A stretch of 64,000 bases of DNA from Kordiimonas gwangyangensis DSM 19435 = JCM 12864. Its GTDB lineage: Bacteria; Pseudomonadota; Alphaproteobacteria; Sphingomonadales; Kordiimonadaceae. A model generated the notes under the pieces. That model did not search any database. It saw only the letters and a list, made by a program, of their open reading frames with translations, and had not been told where the DNA came from. The stretch is from the NCBI RefSeq assembly GCF_000375545.1, contig NZ_AQXF01000002.1, forward strand, positions 346,716-410,715. The letters run 5' to 3'. The position numbers and the translations under genes are program-made. Position 1 is the stretch's first letter; every line of letters starts with the position of its first letter. Positions 36,257 to 45,315 of this stretch are shown here, in pieces.

Positions 36257-37438
36257 ATGTCTCAGGATCCAATCGTCATCGTAGGTATGGCCCGCACGCC
36301 CATGGGTGGCCTTCTCGGTGACCTGTCTACGGTACCCGCGTCCGAGCTTGGTGCCATTGCCATCCGCGGCGCGCTCGAAAGCGCCGGCCTTGAAGCCGAT
36401 GCGGTGAACGAGACTGTGATGGGCTGCGTTCTGCCCGCCGGCCAAGGCCAAGCCCCTGCCCGTCAGGCAAGCCTCAAGGCGGGTGTACCGCAAGGCACCG
36501 GTGCAGTGACCGTGAACAAAATGTGCGGCTCCGGCATGCAGGCGATGATGCAGGCGCACGACAGCCTTGTTGCAGGCTCCCGCAAGGTTGTTGTGGCTGG
36601 CGGCATGGAAAGCATGTCCCTCGCGCCGCATCTTCTGCCCACGGGCCGCACCGGCGTGAAATACGGCAACGCTACGATGCTTGACCATATGGCGCTTGAT
36701 GGCCTGACGGACGCCTATAAGGGCGAGCCGATGGGCGTGTTTGCCGAGCTTTGCGCCGAACATTACCAGTTCACCCGTGATTCCCAGGACGCCTACGCAA
36801 TCGAGAGCCTCAAGCGTGCGCAGCGCGCGATCGAGGATGGTTCTTTCGATGGTGAAGTTGTGCCTGTGACGATCAAAACCCGTGCCGGTGACGTTGAGAT
36901 CAAGACCGACGAACAACCGCCGAAAGCCCGCCTCGACAAAATCCCGGGCCTGCGCCCGGCGTTCAAGAAAGACGGTACGGTGACGGCAGCGAACGCCAGC
37001 TCCATCTCCGACGGCGCTGCTGCTGTTGTGATGATGAGCAAGTCTGAAGCTGAAAAACGCGGCCTGAAGCCACTTGCCATCCTGAAAGCCCACGCAGACC
37101 ACGCGCAAGCGCCGGAGTGGTTCACCACGGCGCCGGTTAACGCGATCCAGAACGTGCTTGATAAAGCCGGCTGGAGCGTGCGTGACGTTGACCTTTTTGA
37201 AGTGAACGAAGCCTTCGCTGTTGTTGCCATGGCTGCCATTCACGAGCTTGGCCTCGACCACGACAAAGTGAACGTAAACGGTGGTGCCTGTGCGCTTGGT
37301 CACCCGATTGGCGCATCCGGCGCGCGTATCTGTGTGACGCTTATCAACGCCCTCCGCAAACGTGGCCTGAAGCGCGGCGTCGCCAGCCTCTGCATCGGTG
37401 GCGGTGAAGCCACTGCCGTCGCTATCGAGCTCGCGTAA
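36257..37438 (+). CDS. Acetyl-CoA C-acyltransferase (thiolase)
   Basis: A 393-residue thiolase II-type enzyme that condenses or cleaves acyl-CoA. The nucleophile Cys is in [14 protein letters not shown] (about residue 90). The other active-site pieces are [11 protein letters not shown], the His in [17 protein letters not shown] and the second Cys in [11 protein letters not shown]. An AAGGAGAG Shine-Dalgarno lies seven bases before the ATG. It is followed 11 bp later by an acyl-CoA dehydrogenase gene, so the pair probably serves degradation of fatty acids or branched amino acids. Confidence 0.96.
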   Translation: MSQDPIVIVGMARTPMGGLLGDLSTVPASELGAIAIRGALESAGLEADAVNETVMGCVLPAGQGQAPARQASLKAGVPQGTGAVTVNKMCGSGMQAMMQAHDSLVAGSRKVVVAGGMESMSLAPHLLPTGRTGVKYGNATMLDHMALDGLTDAYKGEPMGVFAELCAEHYQFTRDSQDAYAIESLKRAQRAIEDGSFDGEVVPVTIKTRAGDVEIKTDEQPPKARLDKIPGLRPAFKKDGTVTAANASSISDGAAAVVMMSKSEAEKRGLKPLAILKAHADHAQAPEWFTTAPVNAIQNVLDKAGWSVRDVDLFEVNEAFAVVAMAAIHELGLDHDKVNVNGGACALGHPIGASGARICVTLINALRKRGLKRGVASLCIGGGEATAVAIELA

Positions 37439-37449
37439 GGTCAAGCGCG

Positions 37450-38583
37450 ATGATCCTCACCGAAGAGCAGCGCATGGTGCGGGACATGGCCCGCTCTTTC
37501 GCGCAGGACCGTATCGTCCCGAATGCGGCGGATTGGGAAAAAGCCGGTGAAATCCCGGCTGATTTCCTGCGCGAAATGGGCCAGCTTGGCCTTATGGGCA
37601 TGACTGTGCCCGAGGAATGGGACGGCGCCGAGACAGACTATGTCTCCTACGCGCTCGCCCTCATGGAAATCGCGGCAGGTGACGGTGGCCTCTCCACGCT
37701 CATGAGCGTGAACAACGCGCCGGTATGCGCCGCCGTGCTTGCAAACGGTACCGATGCGCAGAAAGAGAAGTTCCTGAAGCCTCTCGCCCGTGGTGAGATG
37801 ATTGGCGCTTTCTGCCTCACCGAACCGCAAGCTGGCTCTGACGCGTCCATGCTCAAAACGAAGGCTGAGCGCACCAATGCGGGTTGGGTCCTCAATGGCA
37901 CCAAGCAGTTCATCACCTCCGGCAAGATTGGCGGCGCGGCGATTGTGTTTGCGGTGACCGATCCATCCGCTGGCAAGCGCGGCATCTCCGCCTTCCTCGT
38001 GCCGACCGATACCAAGGGGTATACGGTTGCGGGGCTTGAGCACAAGCTGGGCCAGAAATCGTCTGACACCTGCCAGATCGCCTTTGTCGACATGGAAGTG
38101 CCGACCGACTGCCTGCTGGGCGCGGAAGGCGCGGGCTACAAGGTTGCGCTCTCGAACCTCGAGACTGGCCGTATCGGCATCGCCGCGCAAAGTGTGGGCA
38201 TGGCCCGCGCGGCTTATGAATACGCCCTCGCCTACGCGCAGGAACGTGAAGCCTTTGGCAAATCGATCATTGAACACCAGGCTGTTGGTTTCCGCCTTGC
38301 GGACATGGCAACCAAACTCAAGGCCGCTGAGCTGATGGTGCTGAACGCCGCCGCGATGAAAGATGCAGGCGAACCTTGCCTCAAGGAAGCCTGCATGGCC
38401 AAGCTCTATGCGTCTGAAACTGCGGAAGAGATTTGCTCCGCCGCAATCCAGACACTGGGTGGTTATGGCTACCTCTCGGAATATCCGGTTGAGAAAATCT
38501 ACCGCGATGTGCGCGTGTGCCAGATTTATGAGGGCACATCCGACATCCAGCGCATCGTGATCAGCCGCGAAATCAACCGCTAA
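37450..38583 (+). CDS. Acyl-CoA dehydrogenase
   Basis: A 377-residue FAD flavoenzyme that makes the alpha-beta double bond of acyl-CoA. The three-part fold is visible: N-terminal helices, the beta domain with FCLTEPQAGSDASMLKT and GTKQFITSGKIGG, and C-terminal helices with YAQEREAFGKSI and QTLGGYGYLSEYPVEKIYRD. The catalytic Glu is in QIYEGTSDIQRIVI, the position used by short-chain, medium-chain and butyryl-CoA dehydrogenases. The exact chain length is not determined from sequence. It is in a two-gene unit with the thiolase and ends in a terminator. Confidence 0.95.
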   Translation: MILTEEQRMVRDMARSFAQDRIVPNAADWEKAGEIPADFLREMGQLGLMGMTVPEEWDGAETDYVSYALALMEIAAGDGGLSTLMSVNNAPVCAAVLANGTDAQKEKFLKPLARGEMIGAFCLTEPQAGSDASMLKTKAERTNAGWVLNGTKQFITSGKIGGAAIVFAVTDPSAGKRGISAFLVPTDTKGYTVAGLEHKLGQKSSDTCQIAFVDMEVPTDCLLGAEGAGYKVALSNLETGRIGIAAQSVGMARAAYEYALAYAQEREAFGKSIIEHQAVGFRLADMATKLKAAELMVLNAAAMKDAGEPCLKEACMAKLYASETAEEICSAAIQTLGGYGYLSEYPVEKIYRDVRVCQIYEGTSDIQRIVISREINR

Positions 38584-38587
38584 AACA

Positions 38588-38629
38588 AAAAAGCCCGAGA
38601 GCAACATCTGCTCCCGGGCTTTTTCTTGC
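38588..38629 (+). terminator. Intrinsic terminator after the acyl-CoA dehydrogenase gene
   Basis: A two-part stem GCCCG-A-GAGCA / TGCTC-C-CGGGC with flanking A and T runs, ending CTTTTTC. It could also serve the converging permease gene. Confidence 0.85.
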
Positions 38630-38641
38630 CGCCACAGCTAG

Positions 38642-39319
38642 CTACAGGAAGTCGGTTTTCCGGCTCTGGAAATAGAATGTCAGACTGAGGATCAGCGCGA
38701 TTGCCGCAACCTCGACTGCCAACACGGACAGCGATGCTCCGGTCCAGATCACCTCAGGCTGCTTCAGAAGCTCACCGCCAATGCCCTCGATGGCATTAAG
38801 GCCCATGAAAACGAGGGTGAATGCGGTGTTGCACACTGCCATCGCAACAATGGTCCAGCCCTCAGATTCGGACACGAGCGCGGTACCGAGCATGATCAGG
38901 TAGGTGATCACCATCCAGAACAGCATAAGCGTGAAGATCGGCACCGCACCGCCGGAGCCGATCTGTGACGTGCTCATAATTGAAAGCAGAAACGCCGACA
39001 GAAGCACCCAAGGCACAAGGAAAACCGTGATATTCGCAAACAGTTTTGCCGCTGTATAGTCGCGCACCGACACCGGCAGGCTCATGATAAAGGCCAAGGT
39101 CTGGTTTGTGCGTTCCTGCACCACAGTCCCCATCACCAGATGGCAGCCAAGCGAGATGATCGCCGTCACCAACAGGATTGAGCCGATGGTAAACGTAGTC
39201 GTCCCGCCCGAGAACATGACGCCAAGGGCAATCAGCCCACCCACAAAATAGGCCAGCATGATGTAGCGGTTGAAATACCAGTCCTTGGCGATGAGTTTTT
39301 TGATCATGAAGCTGTTCAT
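38642..39319 (-). CDS. ABC-2 type transporter permease
   Basis: A 225-residue permease with about six membrane helices, for example YIMLAYFVGGLIALGVMF, GSILLVTAIISLGCHLVMG and LSVLAVEVAAIALILSLTF. The ERTNQTLAFIMSLPVSVRDY segment after helix 2 is typical of ABC-2 subunits that couple to the ATPase. The start codon overlaps the ATPase stop (ATGA). Substrate is unknown; YtrA-controlled relatives in Gram-positive bacteria respond to cell-wall antibiotics. Confidence 0.9.
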   Translation of the reverse strand: MNSFMIKKLIAKDWYFNRYIMLAYFVGGLIALGVMFSGGTTTFTIGSILLVTAIISLGCHLVMGTVVQERTNQTLAFIMSLPVSVRDYTAAKLFANITVFLVPWVLLSAFLLSIMSTSQIGSGGAVPIFTLMLFWMVITYLIMLGTALVSESEGWTIVAMAVCNTAFTLVFMGLNAIEGIGGELLKQPEVIWTGASLSVLAVEVAAIALILSLTFYFQSRKTDFL

Positions 39320-40206
39320 TGCAGCGCCCTCCCGCGGCTTGCCGACACATTGGAGAGGAAAATTTCCTCAAGCGTCATATGTTCAACAGCCATGATGCGC
39401 GCGCCTGATGCCTCATAGGCTTTTGCGCTGGCGTCACTGAAGTTGCTTGTTGTCACTACCGAGATATGACCGCTAGTTTGTACCGTCTCCTGCCCCGGAA
39501 CGGTCGGCAGGTTCGCACCATTAGGCACCTCAAACCGGATACGCCGCCAGCTGTCGAGGAAGCTTTCCTTATCGTCAGATGCAATCACCTTGCCACGGTC
39601 GATAAAGGTGATGCTGTCCGAAAGTTGTTCCACGTCCTGTGTGTTATGACTTGAGAACAGGATCGTGCGCTCCTCGTCCGCCAGCACGTCCATCAGTGCC
39701 GCCAACACCTCTTGCCGCGCAACAGGGTCAAGCCCCGTCGTGGGCTCATCAAGGATCAGGAGGCGCGGCATGCGTGCAAGCACCAGCAGAAGCGACGCCT
39801 TTACCCGCTGACCATGGGACATGCCCTTGATTTTCTGGTCGGCGGTCAAATCAAACCGGCGCAACAGGTCATCGGCATAGCTCTGGTCCCAACTCGGGAA
39901 AATCGATGCAATAAAACCCATATGCCATTTGAGCGTCTGGCCACCATAAAGTCGCATGTCTTCAGATACATAGCCGATATCGGCCTTGGTTTTTACCTCA
40001 CCCGCTGGCATGGCATGGCCAAACACCTGCACCTCACCTGCGTCCTGGTGCACAAGCCCCATCAGGATACGGATGGTTGTGGATTTCCCCGCCCCGTTCG
40101 GGCCGATCAGGCCCATAATCTGTCCTGCGGGCAGGTCAAGGTTGATGCCGTCCAAGGTAAAGTGCGGATACACCTTCCTCACATCTCTCATTATTGCTGC
40201 TGTCAT
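39316..40206 (-). CDS. ABC transporter ATP-binding protein
   Basis: A 296-residue ATPase. Walker A is GPNGAGKSTT, the signature is MSHGQRVKASLL (instead of LSGGQ), and Walker B is [14 protein letters not shown]. The start at 40206 overlaps the GntR stop (ATGA), which excludes the longer in-frame ATG at 40236. A C-terminal domain of about 80 residues follows the core, as in ABC-2 drug or lipid exporters. Encoded with its regulator and permease in one coupled operon. Confidence 0.94.
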   Translation of the reverse strand: MTAAIMRDVRKVYPHFTLDGINLDLPAGQIMGLIGPNGAGKSTTIRILMGLVHQDAGEVQVFGHAMPAGEVKTKADIGYVSEDMRLYGGQTLKWHMGFIASIFPSWDQSYADDLLRRFDLTADQKIKGMSHGQRVKASLLLVLARMPRLLILDEPTTGLDPVARQEVLAALMDVLADEERTILFSSHNTQDVEQLSDSITFIDRGKVIASDDKESFLDSWRRIRFEVPNGANLPTVPGQETVQTSGHISVVTTSNFSDASAKAYEASGARIMAVEHMTLEEIFLSNVSASRGRALQ

Positions 40207-40604
40207 GCCTCGGTCTCTTCTTTTTTGCGCATCCACGCGCGTCTGGCTTCAAAAAGGAAAGTAGCTTCCGTGAGGTCCAGCTGCCGCGCGCTCAACACGG
40301 CCTGATCAAGGTGCCCTTCAAGCGCGCGGATCGGTGAAACCTCGACCTCTAAGCCGCGGTTTTGTGCGCCGTCTGCCACGAAGGAACCCTTGCCGTGCTG
40401 CACCTCAATCACGCCTTCGCGCTCCAGTTCGAGATAGGCGCGTTTGACGGTGATCACGCTGATCTTGGCGGCAACCGCCAATTCCCGGATGGACGGCAGT
40501 TGGTCACCCGCCTGCCAGTCCCCCACATCGATCTTCTGCCGAATGTGGTCCATGATCTGGACATACATCGGCCGTCGGTCGGTTTGCGAAAGTACAAAAT
40601 TCAT
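40203..40604 (-). CDS. GntR family transcriptional regulator, YtrA subfamily
   Basis: A 133-residue regulator. A winged helix (PMYVQIMDHIRQKIDVGDW, LPSIRELAVAAKISVITVKRAYLELEREG, QHGKGSFVAD) is followed by a short C-terminal helical region, the small effector-less form that defines the YtrA group. Such regulators usually repress their own operon, which encodes ABC transporter genes, exactly as seen here. Two palindromes lie just upstream of the start. Confidence 0.93.
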   Translation of the reverse strand: MNFVLSQTDRRPMYVQIMDHIRQKIDVGDWQAGDQLPSIRELAVAAKISVITVKRAYLELEREGVIEVQHGKGSFVADGAQNRGLEVEVSPIRALEGHLDQAVLSARQLDLTEATFLFEARRAWMRKKEETEA

Positions 40605-40619
40605 GAAGCTTCAATCACT

Positions 40620-40652
40620 GTGTATACACTGTATGTAAACTGTATATATACA
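40620..40652. promoter_or_regulatory. Paired palindromes, probable operator of the GntR-ABC operon
   Basis: GTGTATACAC (40620-40629) and TGTATATATACA (40641-40652) are perfect palindromes with centres 22 bp apart, two helical turns. They begin 16 bp upstream of the regulator's ATG, so a bound dimer pair would cover the promoter. The GTGTA/TACAC half-sites agree with YtrA-type operators. Confidence 0.7.
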
Positions 40653-40681
40653 CTGATCCAAAACTGTCAAGCGTGCCCGCA

Positions 40682-40711
40682 ACAAAAAAAGGCCGCCCCA
40701 TAGGCGGCCTT
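40682..40711 (-). terminator. Intrinsic terminator after the patatin-like gene
   Basis: On the minus strand AAGGCCGCC-TATGG-GGCGGCCTT runs into a T tract. It isolates the patatin gene from the GntR operon promoter. Confidence 0.88.
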
Positions 40712-40737
40712 CTGAAATAGCTATATTTATCAGTGAA

Positions 40738-41571
40738 TTAAGACGCCGCTACCGCATAGCCGCGAGCCTCAAGGTCCTCAAGAATACTGGGGAGAGCAGC
40801 CTCAGTCGCCTGGCGACCAAGCGCGATCAGCTCATTCGCCTTACGGAAATCCATCACATCAATATGCCCGATCGCGGGGGCAATCACATGGTCGGGTAGG
40901 TCCGCTTCAAGCCGCACCCGGCTGAGCGAGCGCAGAAGGAGCGCAATACCGAGCCGCGCGGTGCGCATGGGTGCCTTCCCTGCCCTGTCGTTGTCAGGCT
41001 CAAACCCGCGTTTGACCGCACGCTGTGCATAATCGCCCTGAAGGTCGACCGCAATAATCACATCGGCGCCGAGGTCCCGCGCCGCCGTGACGGGTATGGG
41101 GTCCACCAGTCCACCATCTGCCAGCAGCATACGCCCCGTTGCGACCGGCGGCAGCACACCCGGCACTGCAGAGGATGCCAGAAGCGCCGTTGTCACGTCA
41201 CCCTGATCGAAAACCACCCGTTCACCGCTGACGAGGTCTGCGGCGACAGCCGCAAAAGGCTTGGGCATCTCCTCAATGCTCATATAGCCGAAGTGTTCAC
41301 GCAGGCGCTTCTCGATCTTGCGGGCACCAATAAGGCTGCCCTGCTTGAAGCCGAACTCGCTCATCGCCAGCATATCGCGGATTTTGACTTCGCGCGCGAT
41401 CTCCTCAAGCTCATCAAGGATATCGGCGGCAACACACGCTCCAACGATGGAGCCAATGCTGGTACCGGTGATGATGTCAGGGTCAATGCCGGCTTCTTCG
41501 AGCACACGAACGACGCCGATATGCGCCCAGCCAAGACCTGCACCACCCCCGAGAGCAAGACCAATCCTCAT
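40738..41571 (-). CDS. Patatin-like phospholipase family protein (RssA-like)
   Basis: A cytoplasmic esterase or lipase of about 277 residues. The oxyanion glycine loop is in LALGGGAGLGWAHIG, the nucleophile Ser in ITGTSIGSIVGA and the catalytic Asp in LLADGGLVDPIP, giving the Ser-Asp dyad of patatins. The ATG at 41571 follows AAGGA by seven bases. A longer frame to 41685 would add a hydrophobic segment but lacks a ribosome site. It is of the bacterial RssA/NTE type; the substrate is unknown. Confidence 0.92.
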   Translation of the reverse strand: MRIGLALGGGAGLGWAHIGVVRVLEEAGIDPDIITGTSIGSIVGACVAADILDELEEIAREVKIRDMLAMSEFGFKQGSLIGARKIEKRLREHFGYMSIEEMPKPFAAVAADLVSGERVVFDQGDVTTALLASSAVPGVLPPVATGRMLLADGGLVDPIPVTAARDLGADVIIAVDLQGDYAQRAVKRGFEPDNDRAGKAPMRTARLGIALLLRSLSRVRLEADLPDHVIAPAIGHIDVMDFRKANELIALGRQATEAALPSILEDLEARGYAVAAS

Positions 41572-41783
41572 GCGTTTTCCTTCGTTTTGTTCTTCATATA
41601 TTTCAAACATGGGAAGAAGTGTAACGCATACAAGTGCCAGAAAAATGGCAGCCATAAGCCATTCTTGCCAACCTGCAGTGTGCATAAGGCCCGCAAGGTT
41701 CCCTTGAACGTTGCAAGAACGCCCCTATTGTTGGCATATTGTTGTCCTATCGTGCTGCTGTAATTCACAAATCAAGGCTGCTT

Positions 41784-42167
41784 ATGACCATTACAGTGGA
41801 GAGGCTTGAGTGGGGCATTCGCGACACCTTGGAGGGACACGTAACCTATGAGGATGTCTTTCGGGCGCTGCAAAAAAGCTGGCTGGAGCTGAAGTGGGAT
41901 AGCGTGTTCCGCCGCCTTGCTGTTTTCAAGCCGGATCTCGAGTTTGAATTTGAGGACAAGGACCCAACTGTTCTTGCGCGCATCCTACGCGCATCCATCG
42001 CTGACAAGCCCCGCTTCCGCTATGCGCTTGTTGTGCCGCCGGGCCATGACATCAACCGCGCATACGCCGAAGAATATGCCCGCGATGTTGACCGCGCGGA
42101 CAATGCGGTGGCCCAAGTGTTTGATAGTGAGACAGAAGCGCTCAACTGGTTGCTGGAGCGCGCGTGA
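41784..42167 (+). CDS. Hypothetical protein, possibly SpoIIAA/STAS-like
   Basis: 127 residues, no signal or membrane segment. AAGG lies eight bases before the ATG. The pattern of an early GHVTYEDVFRAL, a middle beta-strand RFRYALVVPPGHD and a final FDSETEALNWLLER resembles small SpoIIAA/STAS-like domains, but I cannot confirm the family. It overlaps the next gene by one base (TGATG), so they are coupled. Confidence 0.7.
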   Translation: MTITVERLEWGIRDTLEGHVTYEDVFRALQKSWLELKWDSVFRRLAVFKPDLEFEFEDKDPTVLARILRASIADKPRFRYALVVPPGHDINRAYAEEYARDVDRADNAVAQVFDSETEALNWLLERA

Positions 42168-42661
42168 TGTGGACAGTTGATGGGGGCGCGACCGACGACA
42201 ATCTGGATATCCGGATCACAGCAGATGGTGTCCCCATAGAGCGCTGCACCTTTTGTGTCCCTACCATGAGCATTCATCAGGTCAGTGATGGTTATCTGCT
42301 CAAAAACTTCGAGCTGACAATCTCAGTGGACAATTTTGCGTTTCTGATGGACCGCACATACGCGGATTTTGTGCGCGACATACGGGAAGACGACGAACTG
42401 ACCGGTGAGCCTTTCGCCGAATTGGCCGCCGCCGGCTATCCGCCAACAATCCGCCAGTTGATGGAGCATCCGGACGCTCTCAACACCGTCATGGGCGATC
42501 ATCTGGTCACCGACTTACTGTCCGCCGTCAGCTTGCCTGAAGTAAAGGAGCCCCGGCACTGGTATTTGACGCCCCGGAACGGTGAACATCCCACCCAGTG
42601 CCGTCTCGTAGGTGCCAACATCATCTTTTCTGGCTTCTGCATCACACGCAGCGTCAGCTGA
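42167..42661 (+). CDS. Hypothetical protein, second gene of a two-gene unit
   Basis: 164 residues, not recognised. It has no membrane segment and is predicted beta-rich at both ends (LDIRITADGVPIERCTF and QCRLVGANIIFSGFC) with a helical middle. The ATG shares its first base with the stop of the upstream gene, and GGAG lies seven bases upstream. The two genes probably form one functional unit. A terminator follows. Confidence 0.7.
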   Translation: MWTVDGGATDDNLDIRITADGVPIERCTFCVPTMSIHQVSDGYLLKNFELTISVDNFAFLMDRTYADFVRDIREDDELTGEPFAELAAAGYPPTIRQLMEHPDALNTVMGDHLVTDLLSAVSLPEVKEPRHWYLTPRNGEHPTQCRLVGANIIFSGFCITRSVS

Positions 42662-42682
42662 ACTCACAACATGCGCCAATAA

Positions 42683-42718
42683 AAAACCCGGCACCACATA
42701 GGGTACCGGGTTTTCTGA
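42683..42718. terminator. Intrinsic terminator between the hypothetical operon and ssb
   Basis: AAAACCCGG-C-ACC / GGT-A-CCGGGTTTT, a 13-bp stem with one mismatch and flanking A and T runs; works in both directions. Confidence 0.85.
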
Positions 42719-42738
42719 TTCTTGCGGGCCAATATGGC

Positions 42739-43272
42739 TTAGAACGGGATTTCGTCGTCGAGGTCTGAACGACCACCGCCGAAACCACCACCTTGGTTAC
42801 CGCCCTGGTTGCCGCCGCGACCACCTTGGCCGCCGCCAAAGCCACCGCCCTGGCTCCCGCCATAGTCGTCACCATAGCCGGACTGGTCATTGTCACCAAA
42901 ACCACCGCCCGAGCTGTCACCGCGACCACCAAGCATGGTGAGTTCACCGCGGAAGCGCTGCAGCACGACCTCGGTCGTGTATTTCTCAGCGCCCTGCTGA
43001 TCGGTCCATTTACGGGTCTGAAGCTGCCCCTCGATATAAACCGTGGAGCCTTTTTTCAGGTACTGTTGCGCGACCTTGGCGAGGTTCTCGTTGAAAATCA
43101 CCACGCGGTGCCATTCCGTGCGCTCCTTGCGCTCACCGGACTGGCGGTCACGCCAAGTCTCGCTCGTCGCAATCGAAAGGTTCACCACTGGCGAGCCATC
43201 ATTCATGGTCCGCACCTCAGGGTCACGCCCCAGATTGCCCACCAGAATCACCTTGTTTACGCTACCGGCCAT
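42739..43272 (-). CDS. ssb: Single-stranded DNA-binding protein
   Basis: A 177-residue SSB. The OB fold ([54 protein letters not shown]) occupies about the first 110 residues. The tail is a Gly/Gln/Asp-rich disordered linker ending in the acidic tip DDEIPF that recruits repair and replication proteins. GGGGG lies six bases before the ATG at 43272. A LexA box lies 140 bp upstream, so damage induction is likely. uvrA, its usual divergent partner in alphaproteobacteria, is about 2.7 kb away. Confidence 0.97.
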   Translation of the reverse strand: MAGSVNKVILVGNLGRDPEVRTMNDGSPVVNLSIATSETWRDRQSGERKERTEWHRVVIFNENLAKVAQQYLKKGSTVYIEGQLQTRKWTDQQGAEKYTTEVVLQRFRGELTMLGGRGDSSGGGFGDNDQSGYGDDYGGSQGGGFGGGQGGRGGNQGGNQGGGFGGGRSDLDDEIPF

Positions 43273-43599
43273 CAAAGCCCCCTTATTCTCTGTCTTATCG
43301 TGCTCAAAACCATACTCGAAGCACCTTCAAGTTCGCGACCATAGACCAAGCCTGCGCCCGCTTCAAACCTAAAGCTGCCGCGATTGCGACAAGTTTCTAA
43401 ATTGATATAATGTTCTATATTTGTTCTCATTTTATCAAACATCAAAGTTAAAGGCAAGCGGCGGTTTCGTGCGCTTTACCGCGCTTGTTGTCCATTTGAG
43501 CGCAACAGCTTTCTCCCCCGTCATAATCTTTGCTATGTTCTCTCAAATGCGGATGTTCTCGCGCGTTCCTGACGGGGGTGATACGACAGGGGATCAGAT
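43273..43599. other. ssb upstream region
   Basis: 327 bp between ssb and the DUF1579-like gene. No gene is visible. It contains an A/T-rich promoter-like tract and one exact LexA box. Short overlapping frames here have no ribosome sites. Confidence 0.6.
43412..43426. promoter_or_regulatory. LexA (SOS) box upstream of ssb
   Basis: GTTC-TATATTT-GTTC, an exact match to the alphaproteobacterial LexA site GTTC-N7-GTTC, in an A/T-rich promoter region 140 bp from the ssb ATG. Confidence 0.85.
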
Positions 43600-44121
43600 A
43601 TGCTTAAACAATGCCTTTCCGCCACCATGAGCGCCATTCTTTTGGCTGCAGCCGCCAGCGCACAGCAAACACCACCGCCCTCACCGTGCATCACTGATGA
43701 CGCCTTCCATGCTTTCGACTTCTGGATTGGCGACTGGAAAGTCTCCTCTCGCACCAACGGCAAATATGCCGGCGACAACTCCATCAAACCCATTGAAGGC
43801 CAATGCGCGCTTCTGGAGGAGTGGAAAGGCCAAGGCGGCAGCACTGGCATGAGTGTCAATTATTATAACCCCCTCACGGAGAGATGGCGGCAGGTCTGGC
43901 TTTCGGCCGGAGCTTATTCGCTTGATATTGAGGGTGGCCTAAAGGACGGCGCCATGGTGCTTGAGGGGACCATTTGGTATTATTCCAGTAAGCAAAGCGC
44001 ACCGTTCCGCGGCACCTGGACCCCAAATGAAGACGGAACCGTACGCCAGTTTTTTGAGCAATATGACGCGGAAAAGCAGGCCTGGCAGCCATGGTTTGAC
44101 GGCCTTTATGAGCGCCGCTGA
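43600..44121 (+). CDS. Exported DUF1579-like protein
   Basis: 173 residues with a signal peptide (LSATMSAILLAAAASA). The mature part begins with HAFDFWIGDWKVSS and has repeated beta-strand W/G motifs (EEWKGQGGSTGMS, RWRQVWLSAGAY, FRGTWTPNEDG), resembling DUF1579 and related small beta-barrel proteins of unknown function. AGGGGA lies seven bases before the ATG. No enzymatic motif is seen. Confidence 0.8.
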   Translation: MLKQCLSATMSAILLAAAASAQQTPPPSPCITDDAFHAFDFWIGDWKVSSRTNGKYAGDNSIKPIEGQCALLEEWKGQGGSTGMSVNYYNPLTERWRQVWLSAGAYSLDIEGGLKDGAMVLEGTIWYYSSKQSAPFRGTWTPNEDGTVRQFFEQYDAEKQAWQPWFDGLYERR

Positions 44122-44237
44122 TCGCAGTCACACCCGAATTGATGACTGAGCGACCTTTAATCCGGCTTTAAGTGACAGAAGGCCCGAAGCCCGGTAGACT
44201 GGGCACCTGCCTGTCAACAACAAGCACGCGAAGGCCT

Positions 44238-45311
44238 ATGCTGCTCCTCATCTTCTACCTCCTCCTCGCTATTTGCGTTTCCTTTCTCTGTTCGGTCGCG
44301 GAGGCTGTTATCCTCTCCGTGCGGCCTGCGTATGTCACCACGCTTGAGAAAAAGCGGGCGAAAGGTGCAAGGGCTCTCAGGCAGCTCCGCGAAAATCTGG
44401 ACCGGCCGCTCGCCGCCATTCTTATCCTCAACACGATTGCCCACACGGTGGGTGCCGCAGGTGTGGGCGCGCAGGCGGCGGAAGTCTTCGGCAGTCAGTA
44501 TATCGCCGTCATTTCGGCTGTGCTGACGCTGCTCATCCTCGTGCTGTCGGAAATCATCCCTAAAACCTTGGGCGCCACCTTCTGGCAAGCCTTGGCGCCC
44601 ACGGTCGCTGTTGCCCTCCTGTGGGTCATGCGAGCGCTCTCGCCGCTTGTGTGGCTATCTGAGAAGCTCACCCGCCTTATCTCACCCAAGGATGTACATG
44701 CCTTCACCTTCAGCCGCGACGAGATGACCGCCATGGCGCAAATTGGCGCGGAAGAAGGCTTGCTCGACGAAAAAGAACTCAAGATCGTGCGCAACCTCAT
44801 GCGGCTGCACCGCTTTCAGGTACGCGATGTGATGTCCCCGCGTGCCGTGGTGTTCATGCAGCCGGCGGAGAAAACCGTGGAGGAATTTTTTGCTGAACAT
44901 TCCGGCAACCCTTTCTCCCGCATTCCACTCTATGATGGCGAGAACGATGAAGTCACCGGCTATGTGCTTAAGCAAGACCTGATTGTGGCACAGGCCCGGG
45001 ACGAGTTTTCCCGCACGCTGCGGGAATTCAGGCGTAATTTGCACGCCATTCCGGATACCGTCAGTGCGTCCCACGCCTATGATGCGCTCATACGCACCCG
45101 CAGCCATGCGCTGCTGGTGGTGGATGAATACGGCTCCACTCAGGGCCTCATCACGCTTGAGGATGTGGTCGAGACCCTGTTCGGGCTTGAGATCACCGAT
45201 GAGATGGATACTGAAACCGACATGCAGAAACTGGCGCGCCGCCGCTGGCACGAACGCATGAAACAAATGGGCATCGACACCAGCGCGTGGGAAGAAGCCG
45301 GTACGCCTTAG
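44238..45311 (+). CDS. DUF21/CBS-pair (CNNM/hemolysin-family) membrane protein
   Basis: About 357 residues. The DUF21 (CNNM) domain has four hydrophobic segments, starting LLLIFYLLLAICVSFLCSVAEA and including LILVLSEIIPKTLGATFW. Two CBS motifs follow (VRDVMSPRAVVFMQP and LLVVDEYGSTQGLITLEDV). Relatives export magnesium or act as ion sensors. The usual C-terminal CorC/HlyC domain is absent; the protein stops about 30 residues after the CBS pair. The ATG at 44238 with GAAGG upstream is preferred over a GTG at 44172. It converges within 4 bp on the GFA gene. Confidence 0.9.
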   Translation: MLLLIFYLLLAICVSFLCSVAEAVILSVRPAYVTTLEKKRAKGARALRQLRENLDRPLAAILILNTIAHTVGAAGVGAQAAEVFGSQYIAVISAVLTLLILVLSEIIPKTLGATFWQALAPTVAVALLWVMRALSPLVWLSEKLTRLISPKDVHAFTFSRDEMTAMAQIGAEEGLLDEKELKIVRNLMRLHRFQVRDVMSPRAVVFMQPAEKTVEEFFAEHSGNPFSRIPLYDGENDEVTGYVLKQDLIVAQARDEFSRTLREFRRNLHAIPDTVSASHAYDALIRTRSHALLVVDEYGSTQGLITLEDVVETLFGLEITDEMDTETDMQKLARRRWHERMKQMGIDTSAWEEAGTP

Positions 45312-45315
45312 CGTC

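Noticed and set aside
36206-37444. 412-codon frame opposite the thiolase gene
   Set aside because: Shadow of a complete thiolase whose active-site residues are all present; the antisense product has no known domain.
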